Origin: CAZDQL01 sp964507325
Lineage (GTDB): Bacteria > Planctomycetota > UBA1135 > GCA-002686595
Assembly: GCA_964507325.1 (NCBI GenBank)
Contig: CAZDQL010000014.1
Span: forward strand, 1 to 64,000
Reading direction: 5' to 3'
Length of the DNA stretch: 64,000 nucleotides
A model generated the notes under the pieces. It searched no databases. It was not told where the DNA came from and was given only the letters and a program-made list of their open reading frames with translations. Below, in pieces: positions 53,001 to 59,854 of this stretch. The stretch's first letter is position 1. Each line of letters begins with the position of its first letter. Both the position numbers and the translations under genes were made by a program.

Positions 53001-54162
53001 CGAGGAGCGCGAGCGGCTCTACTGCTGGATCGATCTCAACGCTCCCTGGCGCGGGAGCTGGCGGCCGAAGGAGTGGCGCGGGCAGGACCAGCAGGCCCGG
53101 CGCCTGGAGCTCGCGGTGCGCTTCAGTGGGGGGGTCGTGGATCCCGAGGCGGAGTACGCGCTCCTGGAGTCCTCCTATGCAGAGAGCGTGAAGGCCACCC
53201 CGGTGATGCCGGTTACCGCGGCGCCGCTCGTCATGAGCGCGCCGAGCGTCGCGGGCTGGCCCATCGACGAGGAGACGGCGCAGGCCAGGCAGACCGCCGC
53301 CGGCGAGCCCGTCGAGTTCGAGCTGGGCGAGAACCCCGAGGGCGAGGCGCTGACCATCCACTTCCAGCGCATCCCCGCCGGCCGCTTCGTGATCGGCTCG
53401 AACGCCGGCTATCCCGACGAGGCCCTGGCGAACGTGGTCGAGATCGAGGCCCCCTTCTGGATGAGCACGCTCGAGATCAGCAACGACCACTACGCGCTCT
53501 TCGATCCGGCGCACGACACGCGCTACTACGACGAGCACGGCAAGGACCAGGCGGTGCCGGGTTACATCGGCAACCACGGGGAGCAGCCCGTGGCGCGCGT
53601 CTCCTGGCTCGAGGCGCAGGCCTTCTGCGAGTGGCTGGGCCGGCGCATCGACAGGCGGGTCGCGCTCCCGACCGAAGCCCAGTGGGAGTGGGCGGCGCGC
53701 GCGGGCACGCAGACGCCCTTCTACTACGGAGACCTGGACGCGGACTTCTCCACCTTCGCCAACCTCTCCGACCACACGCGGCTCTTCACCAAGACCGGCT
53801 GGGACGGGGGCTCCAAGATCCACGTGCGCCGCTCCTACGATCCGGAGCACCACTACCCGCTGCGCGACGACCGCTCGGACGACGGGTGCATGGCCACGAA
53901 CTACACCGGCTCCTACCGCGCGAATGCCTGGGGCCTCGAGGACATGATCGGCAACGTGTGCGAGTGGACCCGCTCGAGCTACCGGCCCTACCCCTACCGT
54001 GCGGACGGCGGCCGCAACGACGGCGATCCACGCGCCAGGAAGGTCGCCCGCGGGGGCTCGTGGCACGACCGTCCGGTGGACGCCACGGCGAGCGTCAGGA
54101 CGGCCTACGAGTCCTGGCAGAAGGTCTTCAACGTCGGCTTCCGGGTCGTGATCGAGGAGTGA
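50053..54162 (+). CDS. 1369-residue HzsA-like, CxxCH-containing protein fused to an FGE/SUMF1 domain
   Basis: A large exported protein with signal peptide (LLSCCALLVAGAFVQ). The N-terminal part (about 20-350) looks like a PA14/beta-sandwich plus helical region. The middle (about 370-900) is a propeller like the HzsA-related family seen in planctomycetes, with 'DSDYHPAVLHDGRLVYLRW'. Two CxxCH motifs, 'CIGCHES' (about 862) and 'CAGCHNG' (about 912), predict covalent hemes. Residues about 1110-1369 are a formylglycine-generating-enzyme-like domain: 'PAGRFVIGSN', 'PVARVSWLEAQAFCEWLG', 'LPTEAQWEWAARAG', 'MIGNVCEWT', 'KVARGGSWHD'. The Cys pair needed for sulfatase activation near 'RGGSW' is absent, so it is probably not a true FGE. 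Its place in a sugar operon suggests periplasmic oxidation. Confidence 0.82.
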   Translation: MITPLLSCCALLVAGAFVQDQEELFVHEPTWAESMTASRLKYRGGDFPRPELGPWWMAGPLEGEGFDAELFPERGVELSARDSGGEPLWHPRPDFADGRVHQLPKGGNSIYLQRTVTCETAITLPLSLGSDDGCALWLDGEPILVRDVARGVAPDQDRVLAGLRAGENALLLKIFNRGGAFAFYFRLLADRRLELWQRMSRAFPALCAAMERDLDGGHLAWFDSPDDGALEETLIASALLSIGLEAQGESLAPLSPRQRLERYVEICATRDAYARRLEHRDRLRGLDFAALRRAIEDLEQSFGDRYPRGADFSRKVEEEWPRRAAELADALQSGGSAEEQAAQSLLDEIRAALLANPLLDDARVLVVRRRFGAEARQVMGGKIGAPNLNSHTNDDIPHHGWDNELALLSDLGGGGRLETLHRPPQDVILRDVDLDFDASRIMYASIGANDRWALFELPAEGGVARQISPDDLPDVDFFDSCWLPDGRVASCSTAGYQGLPCENGGRPMVNLYRLDPGTGRVEQLTFEQDSDYHPAVLHDGRLVYLRWEYSDIQHYYSRIVFHCNPDGTTQMEYWGSGSYFPTAFKHALPIPGHPTQLVGILGGHHSVAESGRMAILDPALGRKYPLRHRPQSIEWGPPGSLIDLHPEVFPAAVTGMVQEIPGYGREVVGNVNDGQGDEPFDRGTPHFVYPFPLSEKYFLVSAKPTPESLWGIYLVDVFDNMTLLHEEQGAGLFEPIPFRARPRPPVIPDRVDYSRDSATVLLSDVYVGPGLAGVPRGTVKRLRLFAYHFAFNKCGGHESVGVESSWDIKRMLGTVPVDEDGSAHFEIPANLPISIQPLDAEGRALQLMRSWFVGRPGETVSCIGCHESQNDSLPLRPIVAARRPPSPIEEFCGPARPYAFPYEVHPILLRNCAGCHNGRSAREVGGLLSFAEPRVAYENLHPYVRRPGPESDMEMLRPMEYHASTSPLVQILERGHHGVRLEREERERLYCWIDLNAPWRGSWRPKEWRGQDQQARRLELAVRFSGGVVDPEAEYALLESSYAESVKATPVMPVTAAPLVMSAPSVAGWPIDEETAQARQTAAGEPVEFELGENPEGEALTIHFQRIPAGRFVIGSNAGYPDEALANVVEIEAPFWMSTLEISNDHYALFDPAHDTRYYDEHGKDQAVPGYIGNHGEQPVARVSWLEAQAFCEWLGRRIDRRVALPTEAQWEWAARAGTQTPFYYGDLDADFSTFANLSDHTRLFTKTGWDGGSKIHVRRSYDPEHHYPLRDDRSDDGCMATNYTGSYRANAWGLEDMIGNVCEWTRSSYRPYPYRADGGRNDGDPRARKVARGGSWHDRPVDATASVRTAYESWQKVFNVGFRVVIEE

Positions 54163-54191
54163 CCGACGAGGACGCCCATCAGGAAAGAGCC

Positions 54192-54887
54192 ATGACCAAG
54201 TGGACCAGGGAACAGATCGCGGCGGCGATCGATCATGCGGCGCTCAAACCGACGATGACCGACCAGGACATCATCGAGAACTGCGCGCTGGGCAAGCAGT
54301 ACGGGATCGCGAGCGTGTGCGTCAGGCCCAGTGACGTGGAGCTGACGGCGCGAGAGCTCGAGGGCTCGGGGGTCGTGCCGTCGATGGTGGTCGGCTTCCC
54401 GCACGGCGCGCATCGCCCCGAGGTCAAGGCGCTGGAGGCGAGGCTCGGCATCCAGGACGGCGCCCGGGAGCTCGACATGGTGATGAACATCGGCAAGTTC
54501 CTCTCGGGCGACGAGGCCTGGGTCAAGCGGGACATCCAGGGCGTCGTGGCCGAGGCGAGAGCAGCGGGCGACGTGCTGGTCAAGGTGATCCTCGAGACGA
54601 GCGATCTCGCTCCGGCGCAGGTCGAGCGGGCCTGCGAGATCGCTCGCGACGCCGGGGCGGACTACGTCAAGACCTCGACCGGCTTCGCGGGTGGCTCGGC
54701 CACGCCCGAGACGATCGAGCTGATGATGCAGACCGTGGGCGACACGCTGGCGGTCAAGGCCTCCGGGGGCGTGCACTCCTACGAGATCGCCTGCGGGTAC
54801 CTCGATCAGGGGTGCAAGCGCCTCGGATCGGCCAGCGGCACGGCCAAGATCATGGCCGAGGCTCCCGTGCAAGGGGGAGGCGAATGA
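54192..54887 (+). CDS. deoC: deoxyribose-phosphate aldolase
   Basis: A class I aldolase of 231 residues that cleaves 2-deoxyribose-5-phosphate to glyceraldehyde-3-phosphate and acetaldehyde, or related phosphosugars. The Schiff-base lysine is K160 in 'DYVKTSTGF', assisted by K189 in 'AVKASGGV' and D95 in 'ELDMVMNIG'. Length is normal for bacterial DeoC. AGGAAAGAG precedes the ATG by 2-3 nt. It overlaps the alcohol dehydrogenase start by 4 bp (ATGA). Because the operon also has an FGGY kinase and dehydrogenases, the natural substrate could be a phosphoketose rather than deoxyribose phosphate. Confidence 0.9.
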   Translation: MTKWTREQIAAAIDHAALKPTMTDQDIIENCALGKQYGIASVCVRPSDVELTARELEGSGVVPSMVVGFPHGAHRPEVKALEARLGIQDGARELDMVMNIGKFLSGDEAWVKRDIQGVVAEARAAGDVLVKVILETSDLAPAQVERACEIARDAGADYVKTSTGFAGGSATPETIELMMQTVGDTLAVKASGGVHSYEIACGYLDQGCKRLGSASGTAKIMAEAPVQGGGE

Positions 54888-55927
54888 TGCGAGCCGTGGT
54901 CCACCACGGCCCCGGTGACACGCGCGTCGAGGAGCTTCCCAAGCCGAGCTGCGGCGAGGGTGAGCTCCTGGTCGCGGTCGACGCCTGTGCCGTCTGCGGG
55001 ACGGATCTGAAGACCCACCGGGCGGGCAACCCGCGCATCGCACCGCCGCTGACGATCGGTCACGAGTTCACGGGCCTGATCGAGGCCGTCGGCCCTGGAG
55101 CGGCGGGCGACTTCGCCCCGGGAGAGCGGATCGTGATGGCCACCAGCATCTCCTGTGGCGAGTGCTACTACTGCCGTCGCCGCTGGACCAACCTGTGCAC
55201 GGACCTGGCCCCGATGGGCTTCGCCTATCCGGGCGGGATGGCCGACTACGTCGTCGTCCCCGCGCGGGCCCTCACGAACGGCCACGTGATCCGCACGCCT
55301 GGGGACTGGGCGCCGGAACACGCCGCCCTGGCGGAACCGGTCAGCTGTGCCGTGAACTCGATCGATCAGTGCGACCTGCAGCCAGGCGCCACCGTCCTGG
55401 TCCTCGGCGCCGGTCCGCTGGGACTGATGAACGCGTGTGTGGCTCGCAGCCGCGGAGCCGGCAAGATCCTCCTCTCCGAGCTCAACCCCACGCGCCTCGC
55501 CCACGCCGAGGCCTTCGGATTCGATCTGCTCATCGACGCGGCGGGAGCGAGCCTGGAGGAGCAGGTCATGGGCGCGACCGAAGGCAGGGGAGCCGACGTC
55601 GCGATCGTCGCCGCTCCGGCCAGAGCTCCCCAGGAACAGGCCGTCGACCTCGTGCGCAAGCGCGGCACCGTGGTGCTCTTCGCGTCGCTGCCCGCGGGGA
55701 ACAGCACCCTGTCCCTCGACAGCCGGCCGATCCACTACGGCGAACGGCGCGTCGTGGGCACGAGCGATTCGACTCCCGAGCAGGTGAGGGAGGCCGTGGA
55801 CCTGCTCAGCAGTGGCCGAGTTCCGGCGGAGAAGCTGGCCACGCACTGCCTGCCGCTGGATCAGATCCAGCGTGCCTTCGAGCTGATGGAGAGCGGCCAG
55901 GCCCTGCGCGTCGTGCTCCGCCCTTAG
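54884..55927 (+). CDS. zinc-dependent alcohol/polyol dehydrogenase (MDR family)
   Basis: A 347-residue medium-chain dehydrogenase. Catalytic zinc ligands fit C38 ('CAVCGTD') and H60-E61 ('IGHEF'). A structural zinc site has C91, C94, C97 and C105. The NAD-binding loop is 'VLGAGPLGLM', followed by 'LSELNPTRLAHA' (an acidic residue, favouring NAD). Sorbitol, threonine and L-idonate dehydrogenases are close types, so it probably oxidises a polyol or its phosphate. GGGGGAGG lies 2-3 nt before the start; two ATGs occur in tandem. It ends the operon, 12 bp from the convergent xylB stop. Confidence 0.9.
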   Translation: MMRAVVHHGPGDTRVEELPKPSCGEGELLVAVDACAVCGTDLKTHRAGNPRIAPPLTIGHEFTGLIEAVGPGAAGDFAPGERIVMATSISCGECYYCRRRWTNLCTDLAPMGFAYPGGMADYVVVPARALTNGHVIRTPGDWAPEHAALAEPVSCAVNSIDQCDLQPGATVLVLGAGPLGLMNACVARSRGAGKILLSELNPTRLAHAEAFGFDLLIDAAGASLEEQVMGATEGRGADVAIVAAPARAPQEQAVDLVRKRGTVVLFASLPAGNSTLSLDSRPIHYGERRVVGTSDSTPEQVREAVDLLSSGRVPAEKLATHCLPLDQIQRAFELMESGQALRVVLRP

Positions 55928-55939
55928 CCGGGTAAGGAG

Positions 55940-57400
55940 CTACGCTTCGTACCAGCCCCGCACCCGCTCGCGGAAGCGCCCCGAGAGCTCGGCGTAGAGC
56001 TCCACCACCGCCGCGTCCGGCTCGGTGGCCTCTCCGCTCGGGGAGACGTAGGGGGCCGCCACCTGGTGCGCGTCGACCTCCTCCCCCTCGTCGCGACGCC
56101 AGGTCCAGAGCGCCTGCAGCGCCGCGCCCAGGGCCGCGGACTCCTGCTCCGCCAAGGGGGTCACCGGGCAGGCGAGGACGTCCGCCAGGATCCGGCCCCA
56201 GAGGGGGTTCGACGCCGCGCCGCCGACCAGGTTGACCCCCTCGACGGCGATCCCCAGGTCGCGCATGCGGTCGACCCCCCAGCCCAGGTTCAGGCTGGTG
56301 CCCTCCAGGGCGGCGCGGTAGAGGACGCCGGGGCGCAGGTGCCCGGCGCGCATGCCGAGGAGCGTCCCCGTCGCCTGCGGCAGGTCGGGGACGCGCTCGC
56401 CGGCGAGATAAGGCAGCCAGAGCAGACCGTCGCACCCGGGGGGCACCTCTCGCGCCGCCGCGGTCAGCGCGTCGTGGTCGAGACCGAAGGCGGTGCGCAC
56501 CTCCTCGCCGACCCCGGTCATGTTCATCACGCACAGCAAGGGCAGCCATCCCCCCACCGAGTCGCAGAAGGGTGCGATCAACCCCGCGGGGTCGACGACC
56601 GGCTGGCGCGCGTGGGTGAAGACGGTCCCCGAGGTGCCGAGGCTCACCACCACCACCCCCTCGCGGGTGGCTCCACTGCCCACCGCGCTCATCATGTTGT
56701 CGCCGCCGCCGGCGGAGACCAGGATCCCCTCCCGCAGCCCCAGGAGCTCTCCCCCCCGCGCGTCCAGGCGCCCGGCGGGAGCGCCCGCCTCGATCAGGGG
56801 GGGCAGCATCGCGGGCAGTCGCTCGTCCAGCGCCGCCACGTCCTCGGCGCGGAAACCGCGCGTCTCCGGATCGAAGAGGCCGGTTCCCGAGGCGTCCCCC
56901 GCCTCCATCGTCTTGTCGCCGGTGAGGAGGAAGTTCAGGTAGTCGTGGGGCAAGAGCACCGAGCGCACCCGCTCCCAGTGCTCGGGCTCGTGGCGCGCGA
57001 TCCAGAGCAGCTTGGAGGCGGTGAAGCCGGTGGGCACCGCGCGGCCGAAGCGCTCGGCGAGCTCCCGCGCCTCGGCGGCGGTGGCGGTGTCGCACCAGAG
57101 CTTGGCGGGGCGCACCACCCGCTCCCGGCCGTCGAGCACCACGCAGCCGTGCTGCTGGCCGGAGATCCCCACCGCCACGACGGCGTCGGTGCGCACCCCG
57201 TCGGCCGCGAGGAGCTCGCGGGCGACCGAGCGCAGCGCGTCGACCCAGGTGTCGGGGTGCTGCTCGGCGGCCCCCGCGGGCAGCCCCTCGATCAGGTCGT
57301 AGGTCGCACTGGCGCGGGCGATCACACCGCCCCGCTCCTCCTCCACCACCAGGCCCTTGGTGCCCTGGGTGCCGACGTCGAATCCGAGGACCTGCACCAT
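55940..57400 (-). CDS. xylB: xylulokinase
   Basis: An FGGY-family kinase of 486 residues that phosphorylates D-xylulose to xylulose-5-phosphate for the pentose-phosphate pathway. 'LGFDVGTQGTKGLVV', 'VGISGQQHGCVVLD', 'AKLWCDTATAAEA', 'TGFTASKLLWIARHEP', 'LPHDYLNFLLTGDKTMEAGDASGTGLFD', and 'VNLVGGAASNPLWGRILAD' match XylB closely. Its ATG overlaps the xylA stop by one base (TGATG), so the two are translated together. It converges on the alcohol dehydrogenase gene 12 bp away. Confidence 0.93.
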   Translation of the reverse strand: MVQVLGFDVGTQGTKGLVVEEERGGVIARASATYDLIEGLPAGAAEQHPDTWVDALRSVARELLAADGVRTDAVVAVGISGQQHGCVVLDGRERVVRPAKLWCDTATAAEARELAERFGRAVPTGFTASKLLWIARHEPEHWERVRSVLLPHDYLNFLLTGDKTMEAGDASGTGLFDPETRGFRAEDVAALDERLPAMLPPLIEAGAPAGRLDARGGELLGLREGILVSAGGGDNMMSAVGSGATREGVVVVSLGTSGTVFTHARQPVVDPAGLIAPFCDSVGGWLPLLCVMNMTGVGEEVRTAFGLDHDALTAAAREVPPGCDGLLWLPYLAGERVPDLPQATGTLLGMRAGHLRPGVLYRAALEGTSLNLGWGVDRMRDLGIAVEGVNLVGGAASNPLWGRILADVLACPVTPLAEQESAALGAALQALWTWRRDEGEEVDAHQVAAPYVSPSGEATEPDAAVVELYAELSGRFRERVRGWYEA

Positions 57401-58578
57401 CAGCCCCGAGCCCCCATCAAGTGCTCCATCAGGATCTGGTCGAGGCGCTCGTAGCCGAGCCCCGGCGCCGCGATCGCGTCGGGATCGAGCTCGGCGGCGC
57501 GCAGCGCCGCGGCGACCTCGCGCGAGTAGCCCGCCGCGAGCAGGGGGTCGAGGGTCGCGTCCCGCTGCTCGGTGAGCCGCTCGCGCACCTCGGGGTCGGC
57601 GTCGAAGGCGCGCGCCCGCTCCGCCAGGATCTTGTAGCTGCGCATGCACCCGCGGGCGAACTCCGCCACCCCCTGGCGGTCCTCGCTGCGGTAGGCGTGG
57701 GCGTCGAAGTGGCGCGGGCCGCTGTAGCGCTCACCCCCCGCGGTCCCCTCGAGCAGGCGCACCAAGAGGAAGCACTGCTTCAGGTCCTCCGAACCGAAGC
57801 GCAGGTCCTGGTCGAAGCGACCGATGCGCTGGGAGTTCAGGTCGATGTGGAAGAGCTTCCCCGCCTCCATCGCCTGCGCCACGGCGTGCACGAAGGAGAG
57901 CCCCGCCATCGTCTCGTGGGCCACCTCCGGATTCACCCCCACCATCTCCGGGTGCTCCAGGGTCGAGATGAAGTGCAGCATGTGCCCCGTGGTGGCCAGG
58001 TAGATGTCCCCCCGCGGCTCGTTCGGCTTGGCCTCCAGGGCGAAGCGCAGCTCGTACCCCTGGTCGAGGGCGTACTCGCACAGGAAGTCGAAGGCGTAGC
58101 GCATGCGCTTCAACGCCTCCCGCGGGTCCCGGCAGACGTCCGCCTCGCTCCCCTCGCGCCCCCCCCAGAAGACGTAGGTCGACGCCCCCAGCTCGACCCC
58201 GAGGTCCATGGCGTCCATCGTCTTGCGCAGGGCGAAGGCGCGCACCCGCGGATCGTTGGCGGTGAAGGCGCCGTCCTTGAAGATCGGATGGGAGAAGAGG
58301 TTCGTGGTCGCCATCGGCACCACGATCCCGGTCTCGTCGAGCGCGGCCTTGAAACGCTCGACGATACCGTCGCGCTCAGCCGCGGAGGAGCCGAAGGGCA
58401 CCAGGTCGTCGTCGTGCAGATTCACCCCCCAGGCCCCGCACTCCGCCAGCTCGCGCACCAGGTCGCAGGGGTCGATACGCGGGCGGGTGGCGGATCCGAA
58501 GGGGTCGGCGCCTGGGTTGCCGACGGTCCAGAGGCCGAAGGAGAAGTGGTCGTCGCGGGTGGGGTCGTGGGGATCCAT
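57400..58578 (-). CDS. xylA: xylose isomerase, actinobacterial type
   Basis: A metal-dependent TIM-barrel enzyme of 392 residues that interconverts D-xylose and D-xylulose. 'FSFGLWTVGNPGADPFG', the catalytic His in 'VNLHDDDLVPFG', 'VFWGGREGSE', the metal/substrate 'ALEAKPNEPRGD' and 'HIDLNSQ' are all present. The short length and these motifs match the Streptomyces/Actinoplanes-type class I enzyme rather than the ~440-residue class II of most Gram-negatives, which might reflect transfer. Start ATG 58578; the frame extends 10 codons upstream. It is cotranslated with xylB. Confidence 0.94.
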   Translation of the reverse strand: MDPHDPTRDDHFSFGLWTVGNPGADPFGSATRPRIDPCDLVRELAECGAWGVNLHDDDLVPFGSSAAERDGIVERFKAALDETGIVVPMATTNLFSHPIFKDGAFTANDPRVRAFALRKTMDAMDLGVELGASTYVFWGGREGSEADVCRDPREALKRMRYAFDFLCEYALDQGYELRFALEAKPNEPRGDIYLATTGHMLHFISTLEHPEMVGVNPEVAHETMAGLSFVHAVAQAMEAGKLFHIDLNSQRIGRFDQDLRFGSEDLKQCFLLVRLLEGTAGGERYSGPRHFDAHAYRSEDRQGVAEFARGCMRSYKILAERARAFDADPEVRERLTEQRDATLDPLLAAGYSREVAAALRAAELDPDAIAAPGLGYERLDQILMEHLMGARG

Positions 58579-58645
58579 GGAGCCTCTCGGGGTCGCGGGT
58601 GCGCGCACATTTCAACCCGCCCGCGCCCCCCGCCCAAGGCCCGAC

Positions 58646-58860
58646 TGAACTGCCCCCCTTCGATGTGCTTCCTGCCCGGGGCATGGTTCTAACCCCATTA
58701 CTGCCAGAGGTTTGGAGCGCCTACCCCTCAGCTGAGGCCCCCGTGTGGGGGCTGCGACTCCCTCCGGGGCAGGCGTGTGGCCCAGGGCGGCCTGAATGAG
58801 GACTCGACACGGGTGCCGGAATGTCGCTGTCCAAGAAGCACACGGAAGGGAGGCAGTCCA
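58646..58860. repeat. TGAACTGCC-ended repeat, copy B
   Basis: A 215-bp element with ends TGAACTGCCCCCCTT and AAGGGAGGCAGTCCA. It is homologous along its length to copy A (37534-37749). It fills most of the gap between xylA and the MBL gene and ends 15 bp before the latter's signal-peptide ATG. Confidence 0.7.
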
Positions 58861-58875
58861 CTAACTTGCCTGGCG

Positions 58876-58975
58876 ATGCGTCTCCTCGGTCCGCTGCTCC
58901 CCCTCCCCCTCCTCCTCGCCGCCGGCCGGCTGGCCCCCCCCCCCCGCCCCCCCCCCCCCGGCCCCCTCCCTGCTG
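58876..58975 (+). other. signal peptide region and two poly-C tracts in front of the MBL gene
   Basis: An ATG at 58876 (TAACTT 8 nt upstream) opens a good signal peptide, MRLLGPLLPLPLLLAA. It is followed by C12 (58934-58945), G and C13 (58947-58959). After these tracts the MBL enzyme continues one frame away. Loss of one C, or gain of two, would fuse the signal peptide to the enzyme. This may be a slippage-controlled (phase-variable) tract or a homopolymer sequencing error. Confidence 0.65.
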
Positions 58976-59839
58976 GTGCTGGGCACCGCCCAGGACGGCG
59001 GCTACCCCCAGATCGGCTGCCGCCAGGAGCTCTGCCGCGTCGCGCGCGAGGATCCCGTGCGGGGGCGCAGGGTGGTGAGCGCGCTCGTCGTCGCTCCGGA
59101 GCAGGGCCGCCGTTGGCTCGTCGACGCGACCCCCGACCTGCCCGCCCAGATCGAGCTCGCCCGCGGCCACGGGGAGCCCCCCCGCGACGGGCGCGGCCGC
59201 CCCCCCCTCTTCGACGGGATCTTCCTCACCCACGCCCACATCGGGCACTACACGGGGCTGATGCACCTGGGGCGCGAGGCCTACGGGAGCGAGGCCACGC
59301 CGACCTTCGTCACGGCCTCGATGGGCCGCTTCCTGCGCGAGAACGGCCCCTGGAGTCTGCTCGTCGAGGCGGGACACCTCGAGCTCGTCGAGTGCGCGAC
59401 GGGGGAGGCGGTGGAGCTGGTCCCCGGCCTCTCGATCACTCCCCTTCCGGTCCCCCACCGCGGGGAGTACAGCGACACCGTCGCCTTCCTGATCCGCGGT
59501 CCGCGACGCACGCTGCTCTACCTGCCCGACATCGACTCGTGGGAGGAGTGGCAGGTTGCGATCGAGGACCTCTTGCGCGAGGTGGACGTGGCGCTGGTCG
59601 ACGGCACCTTCTTCGGCCAGGGGGAGCTCCCCGGGCGCGACATGAACACCGTCCCCCACCCCTTGATCACGAGCTCGATGGCGCGCTTCGCTCCCCTGCC
59701 GGTGGAGGAGCGCGCCAAGGTGCGCTTCTTCCACCTGAACCACACCAACCCCGCGCTCGATCCCTGGAGCGACGCCGCCGCGCGCATCCGGGCGGCGGGC
59801 ATGGCGGTGGCACGGGACGGCGAGATCCACGAGCTCTGA
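58976..59839 (+). CDS. MBL-fold metallohydrolase, PqqB-like
   Basis: A metallo-beta-lactamase-fold protein of 287 residues from the GTG at 58976. The true mature protein begins slightly upstream ('SLLVLGTAQDGGYPQIGC'), as in PqqB-like family members. The metal motif is 'LTHAHIGHYTGL', HxHxGH rather than the HxHxDH of hydrolases. Further conserved regions are 'LLYLPDIDSW', 'VDVALVDGTFF' and 'RFFHLNHTNPAL'. A signal peptide at 58876 is in another frame because of poly-C tracts, so as assembled the enzyme would be cytoplasmic or poorly expressed. PQQ genes are absent, so the true function is open. Confidence 0.8.
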   Translation: MLGTAQDGGYPQIGCRQELCRVAREDPVRGRRVVSALVVAPEQGRRWLVDATPDLPAQIELARGHGEPPRDGRGRPPLFDGIFLTHAHIGHYTGLMHLGREAYGSEATPTFVTASMGRFLRENGPWSLLVEAGHLELVECATGEAVELVPGLSITPLPVPHRGEYSDTVAFLIRGPRRTLLYLPDIDSWEEWQVAIEDLLREVDVALVDGTFFGQGELPGRDMNTVPHPLITSSMARFAPLPVEERAKVRFFHLNHTNPALDPWSDAAARIRAAGMAVARDGEIHEL

Positions 59840-59854
59840 GGCCCGGGCGAGGTC

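Noticed and set aside
50053..54162. Hydrazine synthase subunit and hence an anammox organism
   Set aside because: Only the propeller and CxxCH layout resemble HzsA; the gene lies in a sugar operon and no other anammox genes are present.
58976..59839. PQQ biosynthesis gene pqqB
   Set aside because: No pqqA, C, D or E nearby, and PqqB-like names are widely given to this MBL subgroup.
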